Below, one piece after another: positions 36,091-48,566 of a DNA stretch of 64,000 nt (position 1 is the stretch's first letter; each line of letters starts with the position of its first letter). The notes below the pieces were generated by a model. The model was not told the origin of the DNA. It made no database searches and saw nothing but the letters and a program-made list of their open reading frames with translations. The position numbers and the translations under genes were made by a program. The stretch comes from Isoetes taiwanensis (lineage: Eukaryota > Streptophyta > Lycopodiopsida > Isoetales > Isoetaceae), in the NCBI GenBank assembly GCA_021234155.1, contig JAJEKV010000002.1:39421841-39485840 (forward strand). Reading direction: 5' to 3'.

Positions 36091-37430
36091 GTAACACCAC
36101 ATTGTCATGAATCTTTGAATACATCAATTTCTTTCCGAGATTTGAACTCCACCGAGTGTTGCTCGTCAGCCGAAAAAAGTCTATTGTATACAATAGTATA
36201 CAACAATGTACATTAGAGTGTCAATGAAAGAATAGGTTACAAGAATAACCTCTTTGGTTACAATAATACAAACATGTGATTACAAGTAAAGATCTATTGA
36301 TCTGTCAACCTCAGCTTCATTACTACAGCAACTGTGCTTCACAACATCAATCATCATTCTGCGCGTGTCCAACATTTCATAACTAGAAATTGATACACCC
36401 CGCAACAAACATATCAGGCCTCACATTGGATGAGTAATACCTTCAAATTCTTAACTCACCTTGCATTGGGATAGTATGTCCAAGCCTCAGATATTTGCAG
36501 CCACAACATGCTTTACAAAGACACATATAGCAAGACACATATATGCTTGAAATGTCATGGAGGTGTCTTTTGCTTGGAATTCTGCTCTTGCTTTTTCTCT
36601 GAGACACTTCCAGCTGCAAAAATTTAACAGATTCGGTAACTATATGGGTCAAATTAAAAAGAAGACAGGCACAAAAGGTTGGAAGTTACCTTGTGACTTA
36701 CATTCACCAAACGATTTGTTCAGATCATAACCTGATGCATCTGCTGATTTGGCAGATTGGTGTGGAGCATGACTTAATGCATCTGGCGATCTCGGCGGAT
36801 TGTTGTCCGCCTTGGAGCACCCTCTCGGAGCTTGACTTGACTTGGCACTTTAGATACACAAAACGGGGAGAAGCAAAAGAGACTAAGCCAGCCAGATCTT
36901 GTTTTATGTCGGGCTTACTCCCTTTTCGAAGTTTCTCGCTTGATGTATCTAATTTAACACCGAGTGGCGATGTCATCCTAGGGGCAAATTAGATACGACA
37001 AAATGAAAAACGAAGGAGACTAAGCCGGGCCTACTCTCTTTTCGAGTTTCCTGCTTGATGTATCTGTCCCTTACATCAGGCCCTTAGCATGTAAACTAAG
37101 CTACCTATAAGTGCTCACCTGTAAGTGCCTCAGTAGCTTGAAGTTGCTTTTGATCCTCCCTACTCACACCTAAGGCTTGTACCCATCTTTGTAGAAAATT
37201 CATGACAGCAATTCTCAATGCAATGATGATTGCAAATCCCGCAAAGAGAACATAAATTTGTCAATGAGAATACAATTATACTAAGCACTTCAGAATTTTG
37301 TTATGAAGTACCTCAAGAGGTCGAAAGCGGACTTACAATCAATCACCGATCTTGCCTTACACCGAATCACTTCGATCTTGTAGAGTTGATCCATTCTCCC
37401 AAAGGTCCTGTTGAATTCAACCGAAAGTAA
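36091..37430. other. No supported gene; local duplication 36848-37068
   Basis: A roughly 130-base block ('gatac...agactaagcc' to 'tttcgaagtttctcgcttgatgtatct') occurs twice (36848-36951 and 36990-37068) with indels. No coding feature can be supported. Confidence 0.5.
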
Positions 37431-37439
37431 TCCAAGGTT

Positions 37440-38060
37440 AGTACCACATGACACAACAGCACACCACTTTACACACCACAAATTCCATCATGACAAACTT
37501 TGCACCACAAATGGCGTCATATTCACCACATGTGGTGTGGCATGTGGCACCAGGGTGGCGTCATATTCACCACATGTGGTGTGGCTGGTGCCACATGACA
37601 CACCACCTATGGCACCACAATGCACCCAAGGCACCACATATGGCAATCCATTACTTCGCACCACAAATGGCGTCAAAGACACCACATGTGGTGCAAAATG
37701 TGGATCCATAGTGGTGCCACATTAGACACCACATGTGGCACCACAATGCAAAGAAGGCACCACATCCGGCAGGCATCCACCACCCCATATGTGGCAGATA
37801 GCGTGGTGCAATATTTAGCGCAGCAGTTGGCACCACATATGGCAGACAATCCACCATTCACAAGTATCACCATATCTAACATCACATATGACACTAAGTA
37901 TAGAAACATATGGAAGCCAATTCACTATTCAGATAAGGTACCATTGTTTGGTACTATATGTGACACTACATATGCTACAAACTACATTATTAACATATAA
38001 TTGGCACCATATGACTGTCTGTTAACACATTTGGAGCTACATACTACTGTGAACTGAAAT
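37440..38060. repeat. CACCACA/TGTGGTG palindrome-rich repeat
   Basis: About 20 spaced CACCACA motifs, several joined into the palindrome CACCACATGTGGTG (for example at about 37520, 37571 and 37680). Spacers are of the kind 'ggcaccacatatggca'. The zone lies in the right subterminal region of the outer element. Confidence 0.85.
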
Positions 38061-38243
38061 TATCCACCACAACTCGAAACTAACAAAGACAAATTTCCTA
38101 CACATAACTCACAACACACCCAAATGAAGAAGTAAGTGGTGTACCGATTGTTCAAGCTTGCTAGACCTTTGCTTTGGAAAATAACAGTTCCAATATTAAA
38201 TTGCATCATATGGTGGTTCCGGAAGAAGAGGGTTGAAAAGTAC

Positions 38244-39120
38244 CTATTTTTTCGATGATTTTCCCCAGATTCTTCTTACTACGACTTGAGGAGGCTTGAA
38301 TTGTGGCCTAGTCATTTCAAGAGAGGAAGCATCATCTCGTGGCGGGTTGCTCTGCTTCCACACTATTTGAAATGCTTGTATGCTTCCTCTTACGTTGGGA
38401 CGGAGAGTCTTCGACCCTTTTTCTCTTAATCTGTTGCGGAACTCAACCGGTTTATTTCTTTTCCTTTTGTGTGAAGGTAATACGCAATGACCATAGTCTC
38501 GTGAGGCCATGCCTCCCCGTGCACACTTCCTCGCCTGTGTGATTTTTTTGTAAAGGCACATATATTCATTATACCTCTCCTTGCTCGGATTCTTCAACCC
38601 GCATGATGAAACAAAACAATATTCTAAACAACAGAGAATCATGGGCATCCCCGAATCTAGAATGCAACCCACCGTAAGTGGATTTTCCTAATACTTTCGG
38701 GTCCCCAAACGGACTTCGATTTCTTCTTGTGTGGCGTAATGCTTTTCTTGCCTGTACATTTCCTTGTAGGTGTATCCCGTGGCATTCAAGTCCGGTATGA
38801 TCGAGCCATTTCGTGGATCGATCTTCTTGCCGTAAATCAAAATGGTCTTGGCGGATTAAGGGAGCGCGTGATCGAGTTTTTGAGGGAAAATGAAAATTCG
38901 AGAATCGAAAATGGACTTGCCGGATTAAGGGGCGCGTGATCGAGTTTTTGAGGGAAAATGATGGGTAATGCGTTCTTTGAATAAGCCCTGAATAAGACTG
39001 AAAGGACAAAATTTTGAATAAGTAATCATGTGTATTTTTGAAAAAATAACTCCCTCTCCCACTACAAATTCGGTAGTTCCCACCACACTTAGCACCCAAA
39101 AATGTGGTGCTAAAATGCAC
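38244..39120 (-). other. Two overlapping unassigned ORFs in right end of outer element
   Basis: Minus-strand frames of 183 codons (39120-38569) and 142 codons (38672-38244) follow each other with a frame change. The second contains a basic patch (SHKRKRNKPVEF). The first includes a direct duplication: the block reading 'ggattaaggg(a)gcgcgtgatcga' then 'gtttttgagggaaaatga' on the plus strand is present at 38857-38899 and 38923-38962. No domain is recognised and codon quality is poor. They are probably not genes. Confidence 0.2.
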
Positions 39121-39125
39121 GTTTT

Positions 39126-39151
39126 TGTTCCACTACAACATGCTTTCACCC
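39126..39151 (-). repeat. Right terminal inverted repeat of outer element
   Basis: The reverse complement is identical to 10564-10589 over 26 bases. Flanked outside by TATT (39152-39155). Confidence 0.8.
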
Positions 39152-39155
39152 TATT

Positions 39156-40018
39156 GGCTAGATATCAGGAGTTAGGATTTCAGCAAACAACAAGCTAGGA
39201 ACATAAACTCTAATATAAGAATTCTCGTTTGCAAGATATAAAAGTTTAAGGATGTAAAGCAAGAAACCTTACAATGAAGTGAAGCCAACGCGTTATCACT
39301 ATAGTCCTCCTAAGAAATGATCATACTTTATAAGGAAAAGCATATGAATTTGCAAAAAAAAAGGCAGAATCACAGACTGGTACCAAGTTTGAACTGGAAT
39401 TGAGATACAACATGCATCCGGCATGTTTTGTTTTAGAGAAATTTTATCTGAAGGTACAATTATGCAAGAATCTGGGGATACGGCAATGATAATAAACATA
39501 AAAATTGATTAAATGATACAACTAACCATCAATTTAATATCAGTGCCCAGTCCTACGCCAACAAGTTGTTGTACCAAAGAGCTTCAACGGCGGTCTCCAA
39601 TTCCGATGAGCTTATACCTGCATATTTTACACTGGGCACCTGAATGTCTTGGCTAAGGATTCAGGAAAAGATGCGGCCCTGTTGATGCGGCCATGTTGAT
39701 CGACCTTCCAAGAATCTAAATTCGGGATCTGCCTCTGCCGCTTTTAAGTTATCTGGTGGCGAGGGAACCTAAAATAATAATATTAATATCACATATTCAA
39801 TAAAAAAAGAAACATGCAAGGGGAAATATCTACAACCACGTGATTTGCCCTCTTCTCTAAAATCAATGGCTAAAAAGAAGGTGCACTCTACAAATACTGT
39901 TTAGTACATGCAAATGAATACAGCGGGTAAATCATAGTAAAACCATGTAAAAAAGCATACAAAAACACAAAAAAAACCCCTATTATTGTGCTGTATATTG
40001 TTTACTCAAATACAACAT
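39156..40018. other. Intergenic, no gene seen
   Basis: AT-rich with short broken frames only. Confidence 0.5.
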
Positions 40019-40199
40019 GGCGGATTTGATGGTTGGTTCCAATGCATGAGTCTACTTGGCAATAATATGGCAGATATTTTGGTCGTCCTACATTTGAATC
40101 CGATATTGGCGGAGTTCTTGGTTGGTTCGAGTGCATGAGTCTACTTGGCAACAATATGGCGGATATTTTTGGTTCGTCCCACGTTTGAATCCAATTTTT
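40019..40199. repeat. Two-copy ~89-bp tandem duplication
   Basis: 'ggcggatttgatggttggtt' to 'catttgaatccgatatt' (40019-40106) is followed directly by a diverged second copy (40107-40199), sharing 'gcatgagtctacttggcaa' and 'aatatggc(a/g)gatattt'. Confidence 0.8.
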
Positions 40200-41960
40200 G
40201 TTGCTTCGAAGTCAGCTATCTTTTAATAAGATGGTTTACTTGAGCTCCAAGTTTGAAACCTTAATCCCTACACAATGTGCTTCTTCCCTTTTTCATTTGG
40301 TTTGGCCCTAGCATTTGGATCACGTGCCCACATTCACAAATTAACAATATCCCAACTACATTTCTCAAGTGTACATGGATCATGTGTTCATATTTCGACA
40401 TTAGAAATATTTCATTTACATTTCTCATATGATTTTTAGCACACTAGCCTAACCAAGCCTACAACCTTTCTTGCAATTCTAGCCTATCCACGTGTAATTT
40501 CCATGTCATCAAAATCTGATGTGCCTTGTTTTGCACCGTCAGATCTTCACTTTCAAAAATCTAAGGCTAGAAAAATTAGAAAATACGCTAGAAAATATAG
40601 CAACGGAGATTGGAGGAGGCGCTTCAATGGGATCCTCGTTTTCTTTTCTTTTGCATTTTAATTATTATATCTTTTTGTTTCATCATTGTTGAGTTTCGTT
40701 CTTTTCGGTGGAGCTGTGCAAATCCGGCAAGCTCTTGTGGAAGCAAATCCAGACCCAAATGGAAATGGTCGAGATGATTTTGGGTACGCAAGTTAGGGCC
40801 TTTTTTTTTTTTTTTTTTTTTTTTTGAAGGTGCAAATCCGGCTCCAATGCGGTAGCTTTAACAAGCTTTGTATTTGTTGTTCATTTCCATTCGCGACAAG
40901 GGTAGAAGATTTGGATGTCCGGCCCCAGGGTTTGGATATGTTTCGATTTGCCACAAGAGCACAGGGTTTGAATTTGTTTTTAAATTTCAATTTGCCACAG
41001 AAGATTTCATTTTGGGGCTGCATCTAGCATTTTCTTTGGTGCAAAGATTGCCTTTCCGGCTCAGGTAATTCGATCTTCTGCAATCTCTGCTATTTTTTTG
41101 TAATTTACTTAGCTCCTAGCATTACTCCAGCTCTATCCTTTTTCTGTAGGTTTGATTTCATCTTTAGCATCTTTTGTCTTTCTAATATAACATACAATCT
41201 AGATATAGTGGTTAGACGAAGCCTATGTTTCATAAGATGGCGTGTACCCTTGTGTGGTTTATCCCTTTGCAATCCTGTATAACTTCCCTTTATTCTGGTA
41301 GTTAATAGGGTTGGACCTTTCAATCTAGGCCAAAACCACGAAGAAGGTAGTGCTGAGGTTACAATGCCAGTCTTGCAAGCGGGTCTCACAACAATATATT
41401 CTTCTTACATATATGGAAGGATATATGTTGAAGCATACATAATTTGTTGATGCTCTATGAGAAAGTTGTATCATGTTACAGTAAAGTTAAAGAAGTCCAT
41501 GGTAACGACCATAGCTGACATTCATGTTTGTAAATGCAGTGCATAGCTCAATATCTTCTTTTGTGCAAAGGCGTTGAAATTATCTCATTTGGTTATCATT
41601 ACCACGTAGATAAATCTTCTTCTTATTTTGCTATGCTTCTTAACAGAGAAAGATGCTTGCATATCAAGGCATAACAACTTACGTTTCATTTTGCAGCCTG
41701 ATAATTATTGAGCAGCATATTTTTAAGTCTGCACTTGGAGTCCTTACATTTACACAAAAGAGCTTTGCTCTATCAGGTATTCTGCCTTGCAATATATAGT
41801 TTGTTTACAATCCATCGGTCACGAGCCATCTATTGGCTCTACAGAAAAACAGTGAGCTGGATCTAATGTGCTAGGAACCTTGGAGTTTTAAAGCTTTCAG
41901 CTCATGTGCTGCCGTAAGTGGGAATTTGCAAAATCTCTCTGAGAAAGGAAATTTATTTTA
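40200..41960. other. Intergenic, includes (T)25 tract at 40801-40825
   Basis: A homopolymer of 25 T lies at 40801-40825. It could be the poly(A) of a minus-strand retroposed sequence, but no coding homology lies to its right. The rest has no supported gene. Confidence 0.4.
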
Positions 41961-42860
41961 GCGTTTATTGCATATCTGGATTAATTGGATCAGTTTAGGT
42001 GCACTTGTTGGTAGCATGTTAGGAATAGCTATAGGAAGAATTGTAGAAAATACCGTTCTTGACCAATGTTTGGGTCGAACTGAGATGATTATGTTACTTG
42101 AGCAACACAATGTCTGCAATACAAAAATTGTTTTCAGTCAATCTGCAGTTGTTGCCATTCTTTACATGAGTTGCGTATATAATGACAGGTATGATACTAT
42201 CATGCTGTATATATTTCCTATTTTATTGCCTATGTCTAATTGACAAGTTTTCAGTGCATAATTGTGGAAGACATCCACATTCTGGCATCGCTTGAGAATT
42301 TCATTCTTCTCAATAATTCTCTATTTACTGCATGTACTACAAGCATGATTATATTATCTCATTTCATAATCCTTTACATTCTGATTTGAGAACTATCGAG
42401 GCTGAAAGGTTGTTTCTGGAAATTTTGCATCAGTGCAATCGGGAAAGTCTCATCTCACCTCCAACATCCAAGTCTATATTGGTTTGGATATTCCAAAAAG
42501 AATGTCTTTGTTCAATGTCTTTAACTAAAGACGCCAATGTCAAGAAACTAAAGACACCAATGCATATACAAGATTCTTATGTTGCTTATTGGAAGAACCC
42601 TCTTTTGCAGGCAGCCTACCTTAAAATGCCGGCAAGAATATGGTAGTTAATGACATGGCAAATATAAAAATTGCTTTAACTCAAGCCCTAAAGCATTGTC
42701 CCTACATTGCATCAAATCTGTTTAAGCATAGTATCATCAAGGTTATACGTAGATGGCTTATCCTCTATAGTCTTCATGCTTCATTTAAAACTTTTATTTC
42801 TGGTCTTGAGCTAATTAATAGTTACAACTCTGTGCATCCTATGCATGTTCCTATGTAAAT
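41961..42860 (+). other. Gene-like plus-strand region, possibly several exons, unidentified
   Basis: A frame ending SCVYNDR runs into a good donor (GACAG|GTATGA, 42187/42188). A second frame (about 42380-42643) contains ERLFLEILHQCNRESLISPP and DSYVAYWKNPLLQAAYLK. A third (42650-42750) contains IKIALTQALKHCPYIASN and ends at a possible donor, ATCAAG|GTTATA. The composition is more protein-like than the flanks, but frames 2 and 3 are separated by a stop at 42644-42646. I recognise no family. It may be a diverged pseudogene. Confidence 0.2.
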
Positions 42861-44080
42861 CTTTCCATACTGGTTTGCTGGGGCAGGCATCTTGCCATTT
42901 GCTCCAATTAAGAGCTATGTAACTTGGTAAAACTACACATTTTGAATATGTCCAAAGATGCTATCAAATTATCACATGTTAATATTGTATCCATGGAAGA
43001 GAGAATGTTTTGTGCTTGCTTCTTGTTCTATCTCTTGAGGTTGCTTTGGTAGCTTCAATGCTCAAGCACAATATAGTCACTCATGCCATATTTCTTCATC
43101 ACGGTTCAAAGTTCTTATGTTATTGTATCTTGCTATCTAGAACCATGTCTAGAACTCATATGCATGACAATAATCTTGTTGCGAATGTCACGATGTTTTT
43201 CTTGCTGAAGGACGACGTAAGCGCTTGCTTTATTCCTAGAGTCGTGGCTTTAATTTATTTTCCTTCTGCCTCAACCAGTTTGCTCGAACTGTCAGGTTCT
43301 AGAATGAATTACTTTTTGCAACAAGCGTAGGCTTTGAATTATAAAGAAAAGCTTTTTGTTTTTCTCTCTCCTCCCTTTTTTTTTCATTCTATCACCAGTA
43401 CAAGCATATCAATGAAGATTATGAGAGATGCTCCTATATGCTGGGTTTTCTTTTATGACCAAAACATTGCTTTGAGATTAGGTTATCTTAAAAAATAGCC
43501 TCTTGATTGAGCAAAGTTTTACCCTAAAGTACGGCATAAGCATGTAAAATTCAAACTACAAATTATTTACAAATGTCTCTGTTGCAAATGCTCTCTGTTA
43601 TAATCAATAGGAACACGAATATATTTAAACATTTCTTTCTTAAACAACTTGCAAGTTAATAACCATTGCTCCATACGACGCAAAGACAATGACAAAACCT
43701 ACATAGGCCAGACGACAAATATCGAGGCATGACCATGTTATCAGTAAATGAAGTCGATTGAAAAAATGATCAAGGACATTGCCAAGTACAACCATTCCAT
43801 GATCATTTCGAAATCCAAATACTTCATACAACCAACAATAAGAAAAAAGATAATTAATTAAGAAGAAAATCCAACAAGAACAAGCCATCCTGACAGGCTA
43901 CAACAATCTAGCAGTCAACACGTCCAAAATAAGAAAGTAGGGCCTTCTAAATGGCTTTGACTTTGACTTTGGATACAAGGGAAAAAGATTAGCCAAAAAT
44001 CGCAGTCTAGTGATACCAAGCCTAAATAAAAACTTAAAAAGTCTTACCTTGCTAAAGCCTTCTGGTGTGCCTTTTGCTAG
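42861..44080. other. Intergenic, no gene seen
   Basis: Short frames such as 43010-43330 lack motifs or splice support. Confidence 0.45.
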
Positions 44081-44082
44081 TT

Positions 44083-45075
44083 TTTATTTTTTTTTTTATT
44101 TTGGAAGGATATGAGACTCTTTTTATTGACAAGAACAAAGGCACAATACACAATACACAGACAGGAATAAAACCTTAGTGGATAGGCTGACCCAACTAGG
44201 CATAAACACCCGTTGCAGAAGAAGAACACTGTAAATACATCTGCCAAATTATCTCTTTTTTATCATCAGCAACGATAAGCTTTAGTGATCTTCTGCTGAG
44301 CACAACGAAGAAGCTGCTGATCAGAGATGTGTGCACCTTGGAAAATACACAAACGTCGCCTCTGCTAGATAGGCCACAAAATCCAACTAAAAGCAAGATG
44401 AAATGCCTGCTTACGCAAGTTAGGCCAAACAGGGGGATAAAGTGCAAGTAGGACTCCTGGCTAGTGAGAGACACACTGAAAAGAGTGAACAACCACGCCC
44501 AAGCAAGCCGTAGATGATCGCACAAGAAGAAGCAGTGTTCAATAATTTCAACATGTTGGCCACAGAGAGGGCAACGATCTGAGACTCTAGGGTTCATTTT
44601 GTGAACTATCGCTGACACTTTAGGGTGGAGCAATTTATCCCATGTCCACATCCAAACACTTTTCCACTGTGGTTGAGGAGCCTGAAGATACCAGTGCTGG
44701 GATGGGGGAGAGGCTCACAATCTAAAAGCAGCCTGTACGTGGAAGAAACAAACTTTTATGGCTTAACACATGCATCACATATCCAAATAGGCATATAAGC
44801 CTGTGGTTGCTGCACAATGGATGGCAAAAAATCAGTCACCCCAGCCCAGATTTGTCGATTCCACCTGTATAACAAAAATCTCGTCTGAAAAGCCTCCCAT
44901 GATAGAAGATGACCAGAATTATACCAAGCTGCAATCGGTAAAACCCCAGCTAGCCGCCAACGCCGTTGGGTCTTTGGATATACAAGTGCACATAAAGCCT
45001 GCTGATCATGTGTACCTTGCAAGGGAAGCCACCAGCATGACATTGGCAATGAAGCACAACCAAACATCGATACCT
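44083..45075 (-). mobile_element. 5'-truncated L1-type LINE with poly(A) and zf-RVT domain
   Basis: On the minus strand, frames at 45067-44756 and 44651-44196 carry the C-terminal region of a plant LINE ORF2. These include WNRQIWAGVTDFLPSI and the zinc-binding domain found after plant reverse transcriptases (zf-RVT): KMNPRVSDRCPLCGQHVEI with C-x2-C-x8-H-x4-C, then LAWAW. The 3' end reads ...CAATAAAAAGAGTCTCATA, then TCCTTCC and an A-rich tail (44083-44101 on the plus strand). It belongs to a different LINE lineage from copies A-E: a poly(A) tail, no (TC)n, and a different Cys domain. Everything upstream of the C-terminus is missing and the frame is broken near 44700. Confidence 0.75.
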
Positions 45076-45689
45076 AATACATCTACCTGTTTTCTCTTAC
45101 TTTGCCTCCTTTCCTGTTTAAAACCCTATATTGATTATTTCCTCAATGGTTTGTGGTGCGTCTTCCTACGGGAAATCATGCAACATGTTCATATTCATTT
45201 TCTTGTTGCCCTTTTAGTACAAACTCCATGAGGGCAACCCTCTGTGCAACAACACCACCTTGTTTTTCTTGTTAACAATTGGATATTGTTGAAGACGCGA
45301 AATGAGTAAAAGGCTATCAAATGCATACAAATGCATCCACAAATACAGTCAACCTGCCGTACCTGCCGTGGCTATGGCTACGAGGAGTTGGGCTCATGTG
45401 GAGTTGCTTTAAGATGCTGAAAGAGAGTATATAACTGTTGGACATTAGATGGATGGCATGCAATATATATGGCCATAAGAAATGCTAAAAGGTTAAATCA
45501 AAGCATTCTCTTACATGGATTGCACTCTTTTTCCATTTCAGTACAGTTTATTACACCCATTTGTTTGGCAACACCACCCCCCAAATTCCTCATCACCGCT
45601 CTTTATGTTAGAAGGCCCATCAAAGCAAAGCTTCGATTGTGGCTTATCATGCAATCTATTTTTGTTCAATCGAAGAAATCCAAAACTAC

Positions 45690-48566
45690 TCATATGCTTG
45701 AAATATAGTGTGGCAGTCCCATTTCTTGCAAGGGAATGCCAAATTCTGCGAGTTTAGCTTCAAAAGCCTTCACAACACTGTTATGAGCCTGCAGAATAAC
45801 CAAACCCATCATATATGATTATCTTAATACTGCCAAAGAATTACTGCGATCGTACCTTGGTAACTTTTCCTAATTCATAATACAATGCCTTGACTTGTCT
45901 ATTCTTCGTCTCTAAGGCTTTTTCAACTCCATACTTCACATAGCCGATGGCATTTGGCTCCATCTTTGAGGCATTCAAAGCTTCACCAAGCTGAACATCC
46001 TGGATAAAAATAGCATGGATGAATTTCCCTTTTTCCCCTTCAGTTTTCTTTTGCTATTAATGGTCATATAACAAGTACCTTCTTTTCAAGTTCTTCACCC
46101 AACACATGCACCTTCTTTTCAAGAAGCAAACTCTTGAGTCCACATTTCTGTTGCACATCGAAGATACTATTCTCAAACTTGCCATATAATTCATCTCTTT
46201 CACTCTGGACCTGAACACACAGCCAAGTCAAAAAAGACTAGAAACCATCAAGATCCATCACATAACATGTGTAATAATACACACAAGATAAGAACCTTTT
46301 CAAAATTCTCTTGCATAATTCTGTATTCCCATTCAAGGTCTTTAAACTGTTTTAAAGTATCTGCATATTGTCCTCTAGTTTGATGCAGAGACAACTTATC
46401 CTAAAGCACATAGTCGTAAAATGAGATTTGTTTAACAATAAATAGAAATACCTCTAACATCTGTGCAAGAACTTGGGAACATATGCCACAGATGAGCAGA
46501 AATGATATAATGCTAACCCATGGCGTAAAGTGGGCCTCTTCTTATTGTAATGGAATATTGTTTCTGCAATTCTATACATATAGGCTTCCGGCTATCCTAT
46601 ATTTTACATAATTTATCAATTTCTGGCCAAGCATAAAAAGCCCTAATTCTTAAATTACAACCAATAGACAATTTACAACAACATTCCTTCCGCACTAAGA
46701 GAAAAAGTTCGACCTTCTCATAGTTTGCTAGTTGTTTCCGCAGACTTTCAACTTCTTTAAGGGCCCTCGTTAATGGTTCTGTAAGTCTCTTGTTCTCTTG
46801 CGCTATCTCATACATGAGCTTCTCATTTGCAGCTTCCTTTTTCTTCATTTCAGTTACATCTTCCTGATAACAAATATATGGAAAGCAGGTTAATAGAAGA
46901 CATTTCTTACTGATACTACTGATGAATCCAAACAAATCACGAGTATGACTCGTAACCTTCTAATGAGTAATAACCACAGTAGATTAATTTACAGGCTGCC
47001 CCACAAAACACTGACCTTCAATGTCTTTATGAGGTCAAGATTGTTCTGAGTTATATCATTGTAATAGCATTTTATTTCATTGAAATCTTTTTCATGCTTC
47101 CTCATCAATTCATTAATGTGTGAGTTCTTGCGTTCTTCAATCTCATGTATTTCCTGTCTACGACGAATTTCTGCATCATCTTTTATTGCCTTTATCTGCA
47201 TAAATTGTCAAGATTTAGTATCATACTTCATTGGTTACTGAAAATTAATATAGCCACCTTCTTTTCAGATTTTGCTATCATATCTTTTGCTTGAGTATCC
47301 AACTCTTGCCTGAGCTTGGTAATCTCCTTAGAGTGATCCTGTGGCATTAAAATTGCACAAACATCAGCATCAGCAACAATGGGATAATATGATGATGGAT
47401 GAAGTTTTGAGACTAATTACCAGCTTCATCTGTCTGATGTTATCCTCGTATCCTATTTCTACTTCCTTCAGTCTTTCCTTCAAAGCATGATGATCATTCC
47501 TGCAGGTTGTCCCCAGAACTGCATGAGAGCATTGTAAATGGTTAGGCCGTGTGTGCCAACCTTCAACTATCCATAATAACATGGGTGTTTGAGAAAATGA
47601 GTGCCAGTTCAGAATTGGGATCAGTGCTTTTGTGCAACCATTATAGATGGGAATTATCTTTAATTGTCTTAGTAATTGCATTAGTAATAAGTTCTATCAT
47701 AAGAATCACACTTGCATGACATGCAAAGATCCTTACTAATTGTATTAGTAATAAGTTCTATCATAAAAATCATACTTGCATGACCTGCAAAGATCTAATG
47801 CCCCACATGATCACTAAAACTTGATGAGATGGTTTATTATTCTGCATTTATTAACAATTGAGCAGTTGAGCTACACAAAGTGAACCTACAGAAGATCTGC
47901 CTCGCGTTTAGCTGCTTGTTCTCTTTGAAGCTTAAGAACCACTTCATTATCGCTCTTCACAGTGGAAACTATGTTTTGTTGTTCATACAATAAATGTTTC
48001 ATCTTTTGATTAAAAACCTGTGAGTTTGCTGTTTTTCAAGTCAGCAATGCCGTTTTCAGCAGACTAGTTGGATTTATGGAAGTACAAAAATATCCACGAA
48101 CCTTTATTTCAGCCTGGTGGCGCTCTTCAAGAGCCTCCAGCTCCCTATCCTTATTGCGCAGCTGGACTTGTAATAACTCGTGGTCCTTCTTTCTTATTTC
48201 CCAAAAAGTCGAAACCTTATCCTGATCATTGATTCTCATTAGATAGCATTTTTCTTGTACCCACAAGAAAGATTGTATTAAGTAATGTAATATAATGTAA
48301 TGTAATGTGACACTTTGCAGTGATGAAACATGACTCCACATATGCAATCAGTGTTCAAAACAAACCCAAAAACTTCATACATTTGACAAACAACTTACCC
48401 TGTCCAACTCCATCCGGTTCCGGTCCCTGCTTTCCTTTTCTTTTTCCACCTTCAATGCATCAATTTCAGCCTGCAGCTGGGCAGGAGTGGGACCTTTGGG
48501 ACCAGCATCTTTGTCCTTCTTTCCTTTACCTTTGCCCTTTCCCTTGACATCCTTCTTGGGCGCCAT
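45690..48566 (-). CDS. DRC4: Dynein regulatory complex subunit 4 (DRC4/GAS8), 11 exons, intact
   Basis: Exons (minus strand): 48566-48399, 48221-48102, 48017-47890, 47499-47421, 47338-47258, 47195-47016, 46863-46714, 46400-46296, 46210-46079, 45999-45856, 45788-45690. All introns are GT-AG. All junctions fall between codons except exon 3/4 (phase 2), and the joined frame is open for 461 residues (human GAS8 is about 478). Key conserved stretches: VSTFWEIRKKD, RNKDRELEALEERHQAEIKV, HEIEERKNSHINELMRKHEK, YYNDITQNNL, ENKRLTEPL, LRKQLANYEK, VQSERDELYGKF and a C-terminal EAKLAEFGIPLQEMG. The N-terminus is a Lys/Gly-rich MAPKKDVKGKGKGKG tract; the rest is mostly coiled coil. DRC4 is a scaffold of the nexin-dynein regulatory complex in motile axonemes, so in a plant it implies flagellate sperm. 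It is the only clearly functional host gene in the window. Confidence 0.95.

Noticed and set aside
35452-36216. 254-codon open frame with PHDSPH and TCHLGSNMP repeats
   Set aside because: It consists almost entirely of minisatellite units and has no gene-like flanks or domains. I kept it only as a repeat.
38569-39120. 183-codon minus-strand frame as a gene
   Set aside because: It runs into the right inverted end of the outer element and across an internal duplication, and it has no domain. I listed it only as unassigned.
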